DNA from: Novosphingobium sp. AAP83
Lineage (GTDB): Bacteria > Pseudomonadota > Alphaproteobacteria > Sphingomonadales > Sphingomonadaceae
DNA: 64,000 nucleotides
Assembly: GCF_001295795.1 (NCBI RefSeq)
Contig: NZ_LJHY01000008.1
Location: 1-64,000, forward strand
Direction of reading: 5' to 3'
Below, one piece after another: positions 15,643 through 24,715 of the stretch (within the stretch, counting starts at the first letter, position 1; every line of letters begins with the position of its first letter). Under the pieces are notes generated by a model, which did not search any database, was not told where the DNA came from, and was given only the letters and a program-made list of their open reading frames with translations. A program made the position numbers and the translations under genes.

Positions 15643-17118
15643 ATGCGTGAGACTGGTGATACTTCTTTGACCTACGCGATTATCGGGGCGGGCATGGCGG
15701 GGATCATGGCCGGCGCCAAGCTGCTGAAACGCGGTGAAAGCAATTTTGCCGTGTTTGAAAAAGGCAGCGAAATCGGCGGAACATGGCGCGACAACCGCTA
15801 TCCCGGTCTGACCTGCGATACGCCATCGCACACCTATAGCTACAGCTTCGCACTCAATCCCGAATGGAGCGCCTATTACGCGACCGGCCCCGAAATTCAT
15901 GCTTATTTCAAGCGTGTTGCGGCCGAAAGTGGGATCATGGAACATGTGCGCTTCAACAGCGAGGTGTGCGCCTGTGTCTTCGATGACGAGACGTCGCGTT
16001 GGACGCTGACGCTGTCCGATGGCAGCACCTATAAAGCCGATGTCGTGATCGCGGCATCGGGCGTCTTGCATAATCCCAAGGTGCCAGAACTCGCCGGACT
16101 GGAAAGCTTTGCAGGCAAGGCGTTTCACAGCGCAAGGTGGGACGATGAGGCTCTGCTCGACGGTGCCCGCGTGGGCGTCATCGGGTGCGGATCCACCGGC
16201 ATCCAACTGGTCAATGCCTTGTCGAGCCGCGCGGTCCGTCTGGTCCATTTCCAGCGCTCGCCACAGTGGATCATGCCGGTTGTGCAATTTGAGTATACGG
16301 CCGAGCAGCGTGCGGCCTTTGCCGCCAATCCGCAGCTGATCGAAGATATCCGCACCAATGCCGAATACTGGGAAGCGGTCTATCGTTTCACCGAAGGGGT
16401 GACCGATTTCACCAGCCCGCAAATGCAGGAAATCGAGGATATCTGCCGCCGCAATCTTGAAGAGAATGTGCGCGATCCCGAGCTTCGCGAAAAGCTGCGT
16501 CCCAATTATCATGCCGCGTGCAAGCGGTTGATTTACAGCTGGGAATACTATGACTGCGTGCAGCGCCCCGGCGTGTTTGTGGAAACCGGCGGGATCGAAC
16601 GGATCGAACCTGCCGGTGTCCGGATGAAAGACGGAACACTGCACGAACTGGATACGCTGATTTTGGCGACCGGATTTGATGCCAGCCGCTTTATCCGCCC
16701 TGCTGTGGTTTCAGGCCGCAACGGCCAATTGCTCGACGATTTCTGGGAAGAGCGGCCCCGCGCGCATTATGCCATTTCGATGCCGGGCTTTCCCAACCTG
16801 TTCATGCTGAACGGTCCGGGCGCGCCTGTCGGCAATTTTCCTTTGATCGATATTGCCGAACGCCAGTGGGATTATATCGAACAGGTCATCGCGCCGTTGC
16901 GCAAGGGCGAGGGGCGCGCTGTCGAGCCCAAGGCAGAAGCGTTTGATGCTTACGAGGAGCGCCGCATTGCCGCCGCGCGCAAGACCATCTTCGGATCGGG
17001 CTGTACCAGCTGGTATCTGGATAAGACGGGCGTTCCGGCAACATGGCCGTGGGGTTACCACGATTTTGCCAAGGCCATGGAACGCCCCGTGGAATCGGAA
17101 TTTGTTGTCTCGGCTTAG
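15643..17118 (+). CDS. Baeyer-Villiger monooxygenase-like flavoprotein, copy 1
   Basis: A 491-residue class B flavoprotein monooxygenase. FAD-binding GAGMAG is at residues 15-20 and EIGGTW follows. The BVMO fingerprint FxGxxxHxxxW reads FAGKAFHSARW at 156-166, and the NADPH-binding GCGSTG is at 181-186. BVMOs insert oxygen next to a ketone; known steroid examples convert side-chain or ring D ketones to esters or lactones. The ATG at 15643 is preferred over a TTG at 15604. About 110 bases separate it from the SnoaL gene. It is very similar in layout to the protein at 60473, which also has a SnoaL neighbour. Confidence 0.87.
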   Translation: MRETGDTSLTYAIIGAGMAGIMAGAKLLKRGESNFAVFEKGSEIGGTWRDNRYPGLTCDTPSHTYSYSFALNPEWSAYYATGPEIHAYFKRVAAESGIMEHVRFNSEVCACVFDDETSRWTLTLSDGSTYKADVVIAASGVLHNPKVPELAGLESFAGKAFHSARWDDEALLDGARVGVIGCGSTGIQLVNALSSRAVRLVHFQRSPQWIMPVVQFEYTAEQRAAFAANPQLIEDIRTNAEYWEAVYRFTEGVTDFTSPQMQEIEDICRRNLEENVRDPELREKLRPNYHAACKRLIYSWEYYDCVQRPGVFVETGGIERIEPAGVRMKDGTLHELDTLILATGFDASRFIRPAVVSGRNGQLLDDFWEERPRAHYAISMPGFPNLFMLNGPGAPVGNFPLIDIAERQWDYIEQVIAPLRKGEGRAVEPKAEAFDAYEERRIAAARKTIFGSGCTSWYLDKTGVPATWPWGYHDFAKAMERPVESEFVVSA

Positions 17119-17128
17119 CAGGCGGTTT

Positions 17129-17156
17129 ACCTGAGTGACCCGAGGGTCACTCAGGT
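17129..17156. terminator. Bidirectional terminator between BVMO and MFS genes
   Basis: ACCTGAGTGACC and GGTCACTCAGGT form a 12-bp perfect stem with a 4-base loop. The stem overlaps the stop codon of the minus-strand MFS gene (17151-17153) and follows the BVMO stop by 10 bases. It fits a shared terminator for the convergent genes. Confidence 0.7.
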
Positions 17157-18455
17157 ATCTGCCAAGGCTTCCTTGTCGTTCTCAAGCCTGCGCACCGCAC
17201 GCAAGGCTGCCCAGACCCCGATGTAACCCATTGGAATGGCAACGCTTAGCCCGATGCGCAAACCGTTGGGGCCGGTGCCTGCGATCCAGTCGCTCAATTG
17301 TCCGGCCAAGACTGGGCCGATGACGGTTGCGAACATGTTGGAGATCAGCAGGACCAGCGCCGTTCCGGTGGCACGATGCGCGTTGGGTAGCAGATATTGC
17401 AGCCCCGCCAGTACGCCAACCGACCAGCCGCCACCCAGCAAGCCTGCCGGAATAGCGAGCATTTGGGCGATGTGCATGTTGTTGGTCCAGGTGACGCCAA
17501 GGATCATCGTCGTCGCCCCGCCAAGCGCCAGCGCGGTCAGGCGCAATTGCATCGTTGCATCGTTCTTGCCGATCTTGTCGGCCACAAAGCCGAAGCCCAG
17601 AACGCCGAGCAAGCCGGGCAGCCCGAACGAGAGCGCGAACGTCGTGCCTGCGGCTTGCGTGCTCAGGCCATAGGCCCGTTCGAACAAGGCTGGCCCCCAC
17701 ATGCCGAATGTAACGCCGGAAAGCGATCCGAGCGCCATGATCGTGGCGAGCAAGCGCACCGATGGAGTGCCCATCAGCAGGCGTATGGTTGATGCGAGTG
17801 GCAGCACCGGTGCGGCATGGGCAACCGCATCGCGCGATGGTTCGCGAATAATGATGAAGCTTGCCATAGCCAGCACGATGCCGACGACACCCAGCGCGTG
17901 AAACGCGGTTTGCCAGGTAGTGGCGGCTGAAATCGCGGGCCCTCCGGCAAGCCCGGTCATTTGTCCGATGTAGATGGCGGTGCCGAGCAGGGCAAAGGCG
18001 CGGCCGCGTTCGTTTATCGGAAAATATGCGGCAATCAGCGCCGCGGCTGGCGCTTGAAAGGCCGCTTCGCCAATACCGACGCCGATACGCGCCAAGGCCA
18101 GCATGACCGGACTGCTGGCCATGCCCGACATGAGCGTGAAGAAGCTCCAGAATGCGCAGCCCGCGGCAATGATCGCAATGCGCGAGTGCCGGTCTGCCGC
18201 GCGGGCAATCGGCAGGGTGAAGACAGTATAGAGCAGAGCAAAGGCAGGGCCCATCAACGCGCCCATCATCGCATCGCCTATGTTGAAATAGGCTTTGATG
18301 GGTTGGGCAAGGCCCGCAATCAGAAAGCGATCGGCGTAATTGACGATGGCAACCATGACCAACAGCGCCAAGGCCAGCCAGCGGTTGGTGAGGGGTTTGC
18401 CCGATGCTGTCATCGTGGCCATGGCTGGTGGTGAAGGCGTTGTTGTGGTTGTCAT
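17151..18455 (-). CDS. MFS transporter
   Basis: A 434-residue major facilitator with about 12 hydrophobic segments. The first is ALALLVMVAIVNYADRF, and the loop 2-3 motif contains ARAADRHSR. It resembles the anion:cation-symporter or aromatic-acid type rather than a sugar porter, but the substrate cannot be read. It starts 4 bases after the SDR stop, so the two form one transcript. It may take up a steroid acid across the inner membrane or export an intermediate. The ATG at 18455 is chosen because it directly follows the SDR; an upstream extension would run back into that gene. Confidence 0.87.
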   Translation of the reverse strand: MTTTTTPSPPAMATMTASGKPLTNRWLALALLVMVAIVNYADRFLIAGLAQPIKAYFNIGDAMMGALMGPAFALLYTVFTLPIARAADRHSRIAIIAAGCAFWSFFTLMSGMASSPVMLALARIGVGIGEAAFQAPAAALIAAYFPINERGRAFALLGTAIYIGQMTGLAGGPAISAATTWQTAFHALGVVGIVLAMASFIIIREPSRDAVAHAAPVLPLASTIRLLMGTPSVRLLATIMALGSLSGVTFGMWGPALFERAYGLSTQAAGTTFALSFGLPGLLGVLGFGFVADKIGKNDATMQLRLTALALGGATTMILGVTWTNNMHIAQMLAIPAGLLGGGWSVGVLAGLQYLLPNAHRATGTALVLLISNMFATVIGPVLAGQLSDWIAGTGPNGLRIGLSVAIPMGYIGVWAALRAVRRLENDKEALADT

Positions 18456-18459
18456 GTCA

Positions 18460-19218
18460 TCAATCCCGCATCTGCCCGCCGCCGTTGACATGCCAGACCT
18501 GTCCGTTGACCCACGCGCCATCGTCCGAGGCGAGGAAGGTGACGGCGGCAGCAATGTCTTCAGGCTGGCCAAGGCGGACATGTGGCACGGCTTTCAGGCC
18601 GCGTTCGACATATTCGTCCGTAAGGTGCTGTTTGACAGCTTCGGTCAGAACCAGACCGGGGCAGATCACGTTCGCGCGGATGCCCTGTTTGCCGTGGCGG
18701 GAGGCCACGTGGCGGGCCAGCGCGTGGATAGCGTTCTTGGTCATCGGGTAGGCAACTTGCCATGCCGCACCGCCTGATGCTGCACCCGACGAGGTGTAGA
18801 TCATGGCCCCGCCACCGCGTTCGATCAGTTTCGGCAGGGCAGCTTGCGATGCCAGAAAATGGCTCTTGGTGTTGATCGCAAAGCTGTTGTCGAGCACTTC
18901 GACCGGGCAATCGAGAATGTCGATATCGCCACCGGTGCCGCCGGCAAGGTTTGAATGGTAGAAGTCCAGACCGCCGTATGTTTCGACGGCACAGGCGACA
19001 ATGGCTGCCTGGGAGTCCGCATTCGTGCCGTCCAGTGTGATGCCTGTAGCGGTGCCACCATCGCTGCGGATACTTTCGGCAACCTCGTTCGCCCAATCCC
19101 CCATCAGGTCGCCGATGATGACATGCGCCCCTTCTTGGGCAAGGCGTCTTGCGGTTGCTGCGCCAATTCCGCGTCCGCCGCCTGCCACGATGCCGACTTT
19201 GCCTTTCAGGCCCCTCAT
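18460..19218 (-). CDS. SDR-family oxidoreductase upstream of MFS gene
   Basis: A 252-residue classical SDR. The N-terminal glycine motif is GGGRGIG and Tyr-x3-Lys is YPMTK. The usual NNAG is replaced by SNLAG, a mild variant. Asp after the second strand (IIGDLM) suggests NAD. GGGAG lies 8 bases before the ATG at 19218, and alternative in-frame starts upstream are less well placed. Co-transcription with the MFS transporter suggests that it oxidises the imported compound. It is divergent from TonB receptor 2, and the shared intergenic region holds TTGCGTA motifs. Confidence 0.83.
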   Translation of the reverse strand: MRGLKGKVGIVAGGGRGIGAATARRLAQEGAHVIIGDLMGDWANEVAESIRSDGGTATGITLDGTNADSQAAIVACAVETYGGLDFYHSNLAGGTGGDIDILDCPVEVLDNSFAINTKSHFLASQAALPKLIERGGGAMIYTSSGAASGGAAWQVAYPMTKNAIHALARHVASRHGKQGIRANVICPGLVLTEAVKQHLTDEYVERGLKAVPHVRLGQPEDIAAAVTFLASDDGAWVNGQVWHVNGGGQMRD

Positions 19219-19540
19219 TCCGAATCTCCCGTCAGTATGGTATTTGCGGAGGCGATTGCCTTTCAAATTATGCAAACATTGCTATCATCTCGAATCTATC
19301 AGTGCAATACGGTTCGAAATATGGGAGATTTTTCCGCATAGATAGTCGGCGTGATTCGCCCTCATCTTCCAGCACGGCGATTTGTCCGGCCAGAATTTTT
19401 ATACCAATTGCGCTAAGTTTTCCGCTATTTGCTATGCTCCCGCTGCGTTTTTTGCACCTATATGCCCGTTTGCGTATTCTATCTTGCAGAAATCTACGCA
19501 TTAGGTATGCTGAGGAATAACAAGTTTTAGGGGAGTGGAG
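19219..19540. other. 322-base divergent promoter region with inverted TGCGTA/TACGCA repeat
   Basis: This gap separates the SDR/MFS pair from TonB receptor 2. No convincing gene was seen. TGCGTA (19471-19476) and TACGCA (19495-19500) form an inverted pair about 45-70 bases before the receptor start, with A/T-rich flanks. The same core occurs before other genes in the window. An operator controlling the receptor is inferred. Confidence 0.4.
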
Positions 19541-22093
19541 ATGAAGGCTGTGGTTTGCACACGTGTGGCAATGAAATTGCTGGTGAGCGTAAGCGCTCTG
19601 TCGTTGGGTGGCGCTGCATTTGCTGCGGACGATGCTGCACAAGAAGCAACAAATGACCAAGGTCAGTTGGAGCAGATCGTCGTCACGGCGCAAAAGGTCT
19701 CGCAAAATTTGCAGGATGTGCCGCTTGCCGTCAGCGCGATCAGCGCTGAAAAAGTTAACCAGCTTGGCATTCGCGATGCCAAGGATCTGACCGGCCTGGC
19801 GCCGAACGTGACCATCGTTCAGGGCACGACCAATGCCAATGCTGCGGTGATCTCTATTCGCGGTATCCCAACGCCCGCGACTGAAACCTTCGGTCTAGAC
19901 ACTGCCAACGGTCTGTACATCGATGGCGTGTTTATCGCCCGTTCGGGCGGTAGCGCGATTGATGTTACCGATATCGAGCGCATCGAAGTGTTGCGCGGGC
20001 CACAGGGAACCCTGTTTGGCCGCAACACCACGGGTGGCGGTATCGCGTTCATCTCGCGTGCCCCATCGAAGGAGTTTCGTCTGGCGGCTGAAGGCGGCTA
20101 CGGCAATTTCAATGCTTTCAATGGTCGCATCACGCTCGATCCGGGTGAATTTGCCGGGATTTCCACCAGCTTTACCTACAGCCATCGTCAGCGCAACGGC
20201 ACGGTCGACAATCTGAACGAGCCTGATGATTCACGCGATCCTGGCGCCATCAACACCGATTCATTCCGTGTTGCGGCCAAGGCTGATCTGGGTGGCACCG
20301 GCTCGATCCAGTACATCTTTGACTGGAGCCGCACCGATTCATCGCCGATCAACTTCCAGTTGACAAACACGGCAAGCGGCGCTGCCAATCCGCCCGTCAC
20401 CATTGGCGGCGTGCCTGTGCGTACGACGCAGCAGGCTCCGGTTGCGCCATTTCTGGCAGGTGTAAACTTCCTTGATCCGCGTTGTGCGGCTCTGGCTGCT
20501 CCGACACGGGTGTGGCGCCAGCAGGTTTGCAACGACATCAACAGCCGTTCGACGGATAAATCATGGGGCCACAATCTTCAGGTCCAGAACGATTTCGACG
20601 CGTTCCATATCAAGTCCACGACCGGCTATCGCCAGTGGAACAACGACAGCGTTACCGATCTTGATGGTATCGGCGCCTTCACGGCAAAGGCGTTCAGCAA
20701 CGCTTCGCTGTTCAATGGCATGCCAACCGGGTTGTTGCAGTTCATTCCAAGCATTCCCGAAGCGTTCCGCCCTTTCATTGCGGCATCGCCAGTGCCTAAT
20801 GTCCAGCAGAACCTGTTTGATACCAATAACAAGCGTCGCCATAAGCAGTTCAGCCAGGAAGTTGAAATCGGCAATGAAACCGATACGCTCGACTGGGTCG
20901 TCGGCGGGTTTTACTTCTGGGAAAAGGGTTCGGAAGACAATCCGCAGAACAGCGGTTTTGTGCTGGATACGAACACGATCTTCACTGGAAACTTCGGTCC
21001 GCTAGGCCCGGGCTTTGTAGCCGCAAACCCTGCGCGTTATCGTCTGGTGCAGACCCAGTCGGTACTGCGCTATACCGCCAGTGCCGAGAGCACTGCGGTT
21101 TATGGCCAGGCGACTTTCTATCCCGGTGGTCGCGATAGCGGCCTGCGCCTGACCGCAGGTGGACGTTACACTTGGGACACCAAGTCGATGATCCGTGTGC
21201 AGAACGGTGCGGCACCGCTTGCGACACCGGAGCAGGGCAGGGCCAAGTACAGCCGCTTCACCTGGAACCTGATGGTTGGCTATGATGTGTCAGACGACGT
21301 CAACGTCTATGGCCGCATTGCCACCGGCTATCGTTCAGGGGGTTTCAATGCACAGGATCCGGCAGTTGCGGGCGTCTTGCCTTCGTTCCGTCCGGAAAAC
21401 GTGACTTCCTATGAACTGGGTCTGAAGTCCGAATTGTTTGACCGTCGCCTACGTTTCAACCTTGCCGGATATCACAACGTATACAACGATCTGGCGCTTG
21501 CTGTTCCCGTTACCACGGGTCAGCCGGGTACTTTTGCAACGGCCGTTACAAACGCTGGCAAGGTGACATATACCGGCGTTGAAGCCGAACTGCTGGCCGT
21601 GCTGAGCGACAACTTCACGCTTGAAGGCAACATCGGTTATGTTGACATCAAGTTTAAGGAGTTTCTTGCAGGCAATCCGGTGGCTTTGGGGCAACCGCTT
21701 GTAAACACGGCTGAATTTGCAACGCCGGGCTACACCTCGCCATTGACCGCCAATGTTGCGATGAACGCGCAATTCCCGCTGAGCGACAATGGCATGCGTC
21801 TGACCAGCCGGGTCAGTTTTGCATACGAAGATGGCAAGTACAGCTTCTCCAACACCTTGGCTTCGCCGCTCAACGAAGTGTTGCGCGGTGAGAACCGCAA
21901 CATCGTTGATGCACAAGTTGCGATTGACCGCATTCCATTGGCGGGTGGCGAAGGCTTTATCCGCGCTTGGGTGAAGAACCTGACTGACGAAAACAATCTC
22001 GTTCGCGCCATTGATTTTGGTCAGCTTGGCTATGGCGGTGGTTACTTCGCCGACCCGCGCACGTATGGTCTGACCGTCGGTGTGAAGTTCTGA
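19541..22093 (+). CDS. TonB-dependent outer-membrane receptor, copy 2
   Basis: An 850-residue TonB-dependent receptor. A signal peptide with AxA cleavage (AAFA/ADD, about residue 28) precedes a TonB box (QIVVTAQK). The plug has VLRGPQGTLFGRNTT, and the barrel ends in Phe (VGVKF). The ATG at 19541 follows GGGGAGTGGAG. It is a paralogue of the receptor at 7746 with the same plug signature but a different barrel. A terminator follows directly, so it is probably monocistronic. Substrate is inferred to be a steroid from context only. Confidence 0.94.
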   Translation: MKAVVCTRVAMKLLVSVSALSLGGAAFAADDAAQEATNDQGQLEQIVVTAQKVSQNLQDVPLAVSAISAEKVNQLGIRDAKDLTGLAPNVTIVQGTTNANAAVISIRGIPTPATETFGLDTANGLYIDGVFIARSGGSAIDVTDIERIEVLRGPQGTLFGRNTTGGGIAFISRAPSKEFRLAAEGGYGNFNAFNGRITLDPGEFAGISTSFTYSHRQRNGTVDNLNEPDDSRDPGAINTDSFRVAAKADLGGTGSIQYIFDWSRTDSSPINFQLTNTASGAANPPVTIGGVPVRTTQQAPVAPFLAGVNFLDPRCAALAAPTRVWRQQVCNDINSRSTDKSWGHNLQVQNDFDAFHIKSTTGYRQWNNDSVTDLDGIGAFTAKAFSNASLFNGMPTGLLQFIPSIPEAFRPFIAASPVPNVQQNLFDTNNKRRHKQFSQEVEIGNETDTLDWVVGGFYFWEKGSEDNPQNSGFVLDTNTIFTGNFGPLGPGFVAANPARYRLVQTQSVLRYTASAESTAVYGQATFYPGGRDSGLRLTAGGRYTWDTKSMIRVQNGAAPLATPEQGRAKYSRFTWNLMVGYDVSDDVNVYGRIATGYRSGGFNAQDPAVAGVLPSFRPENVTSYELGLKSELFDRRLRFNLAGYHNVYNDLALAVPVTTGQPGTFATAVTNAGKVTYTGVEAELLAVLSDNFTLEGNIGYVDIKFKEFLAGNPVALGQPLVNTAEFATPGYTSPLTANVAMNAQFPLSDNGMRLTSRVSFAYEDGKYSFSNTLASPLNEVLRGENRNIVDAQVAIDRIPLAGGEGFIRAWVKNLTDENNLVRAIDFGQLGYGGGYFADPRTYGLTVGVKF

Positions 22094-22148
22094 TCGGAGT
22101 TATCCGTTAGCGTCCTCTTCCTCTGTTGCAGGGGAAGGGGAGGCCAAT

Positions 22149-22185
22149 AAAAAACCCCTTCCGCACATTGCGGAAGGGGTTTTTT
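22149..22185. terminator. Bidirectional intrinsic terminator
   Basis: A textbook structure. Six A residues precede CCCCTTCCGC (22155-22164), then a 5-base loop, then GCGGAAGGGG (22170-22179) and six T residues. It lies between the convergent receptor and flavoprotein genes and reads as a terminator on both strands. Confidence 0.92.
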
Positions 22186-22236
22186 GTGTGTTGCTATTCA
22201 ACGATCCTGCATGTTTCGTGCTGGATAAGCGGCAGA

Positions 22237-23691
22237 TCAGCCAGCTGCGGCGCTGCGACCGGCCTGGCGTCCGAAGAACGTGCAATCGGCAAGACTTAGG
22301 CCTGATGAATAGCCGTGGCCCCAAGCCGGTAGGCCGGATGTGCAACGCCCGGCAGCATAAAGCCCGGCTATGGCATTGCCGGAACGGTTGAGCACGTGCG
22401 CTTGCGCCGTTGTTTTCAGGCCGCCTAATGTGAAGAAGCTGAAATAGCTGGTTTCAAAATTGAGCTCGAGAGCAACAAATGGTGATTTGTCGAGCGACTT
22501 CAGGATGGGCAACTGCTTGTCAAACAGCGGATCGCGTCCCTCGCGGGCATGGGCGTTGTAGAGGGCCATGGTGGCTGCCAGCGTGCCTGCGGGCATTTCG
22601 AGTTCGGCCTCGACTTCTTCCCATGTCTCGCCCGTGGCGGCGATGGAAATTCCCGCAAAATCGGGTGGTTGCTGGAAGTTATCGAGATCGAGCAAGAGAT
22701 AGACTTTGCCGCCGGGTTGATCCACTGCGCACCGGCTGACCCGGCCATGGTAGCAATCTTCGTTGATGAAGCGCTGGCCCTGGATGTTTACGAACACCCC
22801 GTACGCATGGGTTTCGGGCATGGTCCAAGGGCAAGTTGTGAAGAATTGGTCCATGTGGATGGCATCGCCGCCCACTGAGACGCCAAGTTCTATGCCGATG
22901 CCATCGTCTTTATCGCCAATCGGGCTGTTTACGCGGAAGCTTTCGGGGCAATACTTGCGGCGCATGGCATCGTTGAAGACGAAACCGCCGGTTGCCAGCA
23001 CTACGCCTTTACGCGCACGCACGAAGCGATCCTGATTGTCGATGCGGATTACGGCACCCGCAATGTGGCTTTTGTGGGTGATTAGAGCCACTGCGCGGGC
23101 ATCGACGTGTATTTCTGTTCCCAATGCGCGCGCGCGTGCTTCGAGAACATCGACAAGGGGCCGACCGCCGCCCCAACCCATGTGCTGGATAACGTGACCA
23201 CGCGGTGCAGGCTTTGCGTTTTTGTAAAAAGGGGCTGCGGCTTCGCTGCCCGACCAGATCAGCGTGGAATCGTCAGTCGGTTCAATCAGCTTGCCGGGCA
23301 GGAAGTTGCCGCGATAGGGCACGCCCTGATCCTTGAGCCATTGGTAATGCGCAAGCGCGCCTTGGCCGTAGGCTTCGCATTTGGCATCGTCTACGCAGGG
23401 GCCGCCCGCGAGCTTGAGGTAGGCAGTGAAATCCTCGACCGTATCGGTAAAGCCTGCGGCAATCTGGGCGTCGGTGCCGCCACCGATATAAATCTCGCCG
23501 CCCGACAGAGCTGATGCGCCGCCGCTTCCTGAACTGCGTTCAAACAGCATGACTTGTGCGCCCGCCTCACGCGCTTCGATTGCTGCACAAGCGCCGGTTG
23601 CGCCAAAGCCGATGATGACAACATCGGTTTCGAAATCCCAATGCGGCACATCGGCCAAATCGAGTGGCTGATACTGCGAATAAGCGGTCAT
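22237..23691 (-). CDS. FAD-dependent 3-ketosteroid dehydrogenase-like protein, copy 2
   Basis: A 484-residue flavoprotein of the fumarate-reductase/KstD superfamily. FAD motif GFGATG is near residues 28-33 and GGASALSGGEIYIGGG follows. It differs from the kstD-like protein at 3340 at the C-terminal end: AAGRCTSG and HGYSSGLSLADCTFFGR replace the PGAG/AMTFG signature. That places it in another branch, possibly a delta4-(5alpha)-dehydrogenase or a reductase. The ATG at 23691 begins MTAYSQYQ; the longer frame upstream lacks family similarity. It is divergent from the SDR at 23943, with a TACGCAAA motif between them. Confidence 0.78.
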   Translation of the reverse strand: MTAYSQYQPLDLADVPHWDFETDVVIIGFGATGACAAIEAREAGAQVMLFERSSGSGGASALSGGEIYIGGGTDAQIAAGFTDTVEDFTAYLKLAGGPCVDDAKCEAYGQGALAHYQWLKDQGVPYRGNFLPGKLIEPTDDSTLIWSGSEAAAPFYKNAKPAPRGHVIQHMGWGGGRPLVDVLEARARALGTEIHVDARAVALITHKSHIAGAVIRIDNQDRFVRARKGVVLATGGFVFNDAMRRKYCPESFRVNSPIGDKDDGIGIELGVSVGGDAIHMDQFFTTCPWTMPETHAYGVFVNIQGQRFINEDCYHGRVSRCAVDQPGGKVYLLLDLDNFQQPPDFAGISIAATGETWEEVEAELEMPAGTLAATMALYNAHAREGRDPLFDKQLPILKSLDKSPFVALELNFETSYFSFFTLGGLKTTAQAHVLNRSGNAIAGLYAAGRCTSGLPAWGHGYSSGLSLADCTFFGRQAGRSAAAG

Positions 23692-23834
23692 CTTTGCCTT
23701 CCCATTTCTTGGCCAATCCCTCGGCCGGGCGGCAGGTCGTCGGTGCCTGCGTTGCCCGCATTGTGAGCGATAGCCCCAGATCAATGCAACTGGCGCATTT
23801 CTGCGCTGCATTCGTAAATTGTAATTGCATTGGG

Positions 23835-23842
23835 TACGCAAA
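23835..23842. promoter_or_regulatory. TACGCAAA motif before the ring C/D operon
   Basis: TACGCAAA lies in the 251-base gap between the flavoprotein gene at 22237-23691 and the first gene of the long plus-strand run, about 100 bases before that gene. It matches the recurrent core. A/T-rich stretches flank it. Control of the ring-degradation operon from here is an inference. Confidence 0.35.
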
Positions 23843-23942
23843 TGGTCAATTGAAAACGCTATAGCCTTTCGATAACGGCAATTTTGATTCAGGCACGGCG
23901 AACAGTTCGCAAGTGATGAAACGACAAGGGAGAGCAGGCCCA

Positions 23943-24710
23943 GTGCAGGGAGCCGATCACATCGACCTGAGCGGGCAAGCAGCGATCGTTACCGGCGGTA
24001 CGCGCGGGCTCGGGCGGCAGATTGCCGCGGTTCTGGCGCAAGCTGGCGCTGCTGTGACCGTGTGTGGCAGGACCGTGCCGGATGACCTGCCCGATGGCGT
24101 TGCGTTCCACGCCGCAGACATCCGCGATCCCGAACAGGCCAAGGCGCTGGTTGATGCCGTCGCGCAAAAACATGGGCGGCTGGATATTCTGGTCAACAAT
24201 GCGGGCGGATCACCACAAGCTGCAGCGGCCACGGCCAGTGCGCGCTTTTTCGATGCGATCCTGAAGCTTAACCTGCATGCAGCGATGTATATGTCGCAAG
24301 CAGCCTTTGCGCATATGCAACCCGCCGGGCGCGGCAGCATCATCAATATCGCCAGCGTATCGGGCATCCGCCCATCGCCAATGACGGCGGCCTATGGCGC
24401 GGCCAAGGCGGGGTTGCTGAGCCTGACGCAGAGCCTTGCGCAGGAATGGGGGCCGGACGGGGTTCGCGTAAATGCGATCATCGCAGGCCTGATGCAGACG
24501 GAAACTGCCGAAGAAACATACGGCGACGAACAGGCGCAAGCCGCCGTTGCCAGATCGATGCCGCTGCAACGCATGGGGACGGGCGACGATGTTGCCGGTG
24601 CGGTGCTCTGGCTTAGCTCCAGTCTGGCCTCTTGGGTTAGCGGCGCGCGTATCAATGTCGATGGAGGGGGCGAGCGTCCCTATTTCCTCGACCTCGTGAA
24701 AGGAAATTGA
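23943..24710 (+). CDS. SDR-family oxidoreductase, first gene of the ring-degradation run
   Basis: A 255-residue classical SDR. It has TGGTRGLG, NNAGG and a Tyr-x3-Lys motif (YGAAK). The GTG at 23943 has AAGGGAGAG about 9 bases upstream, while an upstream GTG/ATG pair at 23913-23916 lacks a clear site; both starts are possible. It lies directly before the extradiol dioxygenase gene, with 5 bases between stop and start. It heads a run of tightly spaced genes for ring C/D degradation. A hydroxysteroid or hydroxyacyl-CoA dehydrogenase role is inferred. Confidence 0.82.
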   Translation: MQGADHIDLSGQAAIVTGGTRGLGRQIAAVLAQAGAAVTVCGRTVPDDLPDGVAFHAADIRDPEQAKALVDAVAQKHGRLDILVNNAGGSPQAAAATASARFFDAILKLNLHAAMYMSQAAFAHMQPAGRGSIINIASVSGIRPSPMTAAYGAAKAGLLSLTQSLAQEWGPDGVRVNAIIAGLMQTETAEETYGDEQAQAAVARSMPLQRMGTGDDVAGAVLWLSSSLASWVSGARINVDGGGERPYFLDLVKGN

Positions 24711-24715
24711 CGGCC

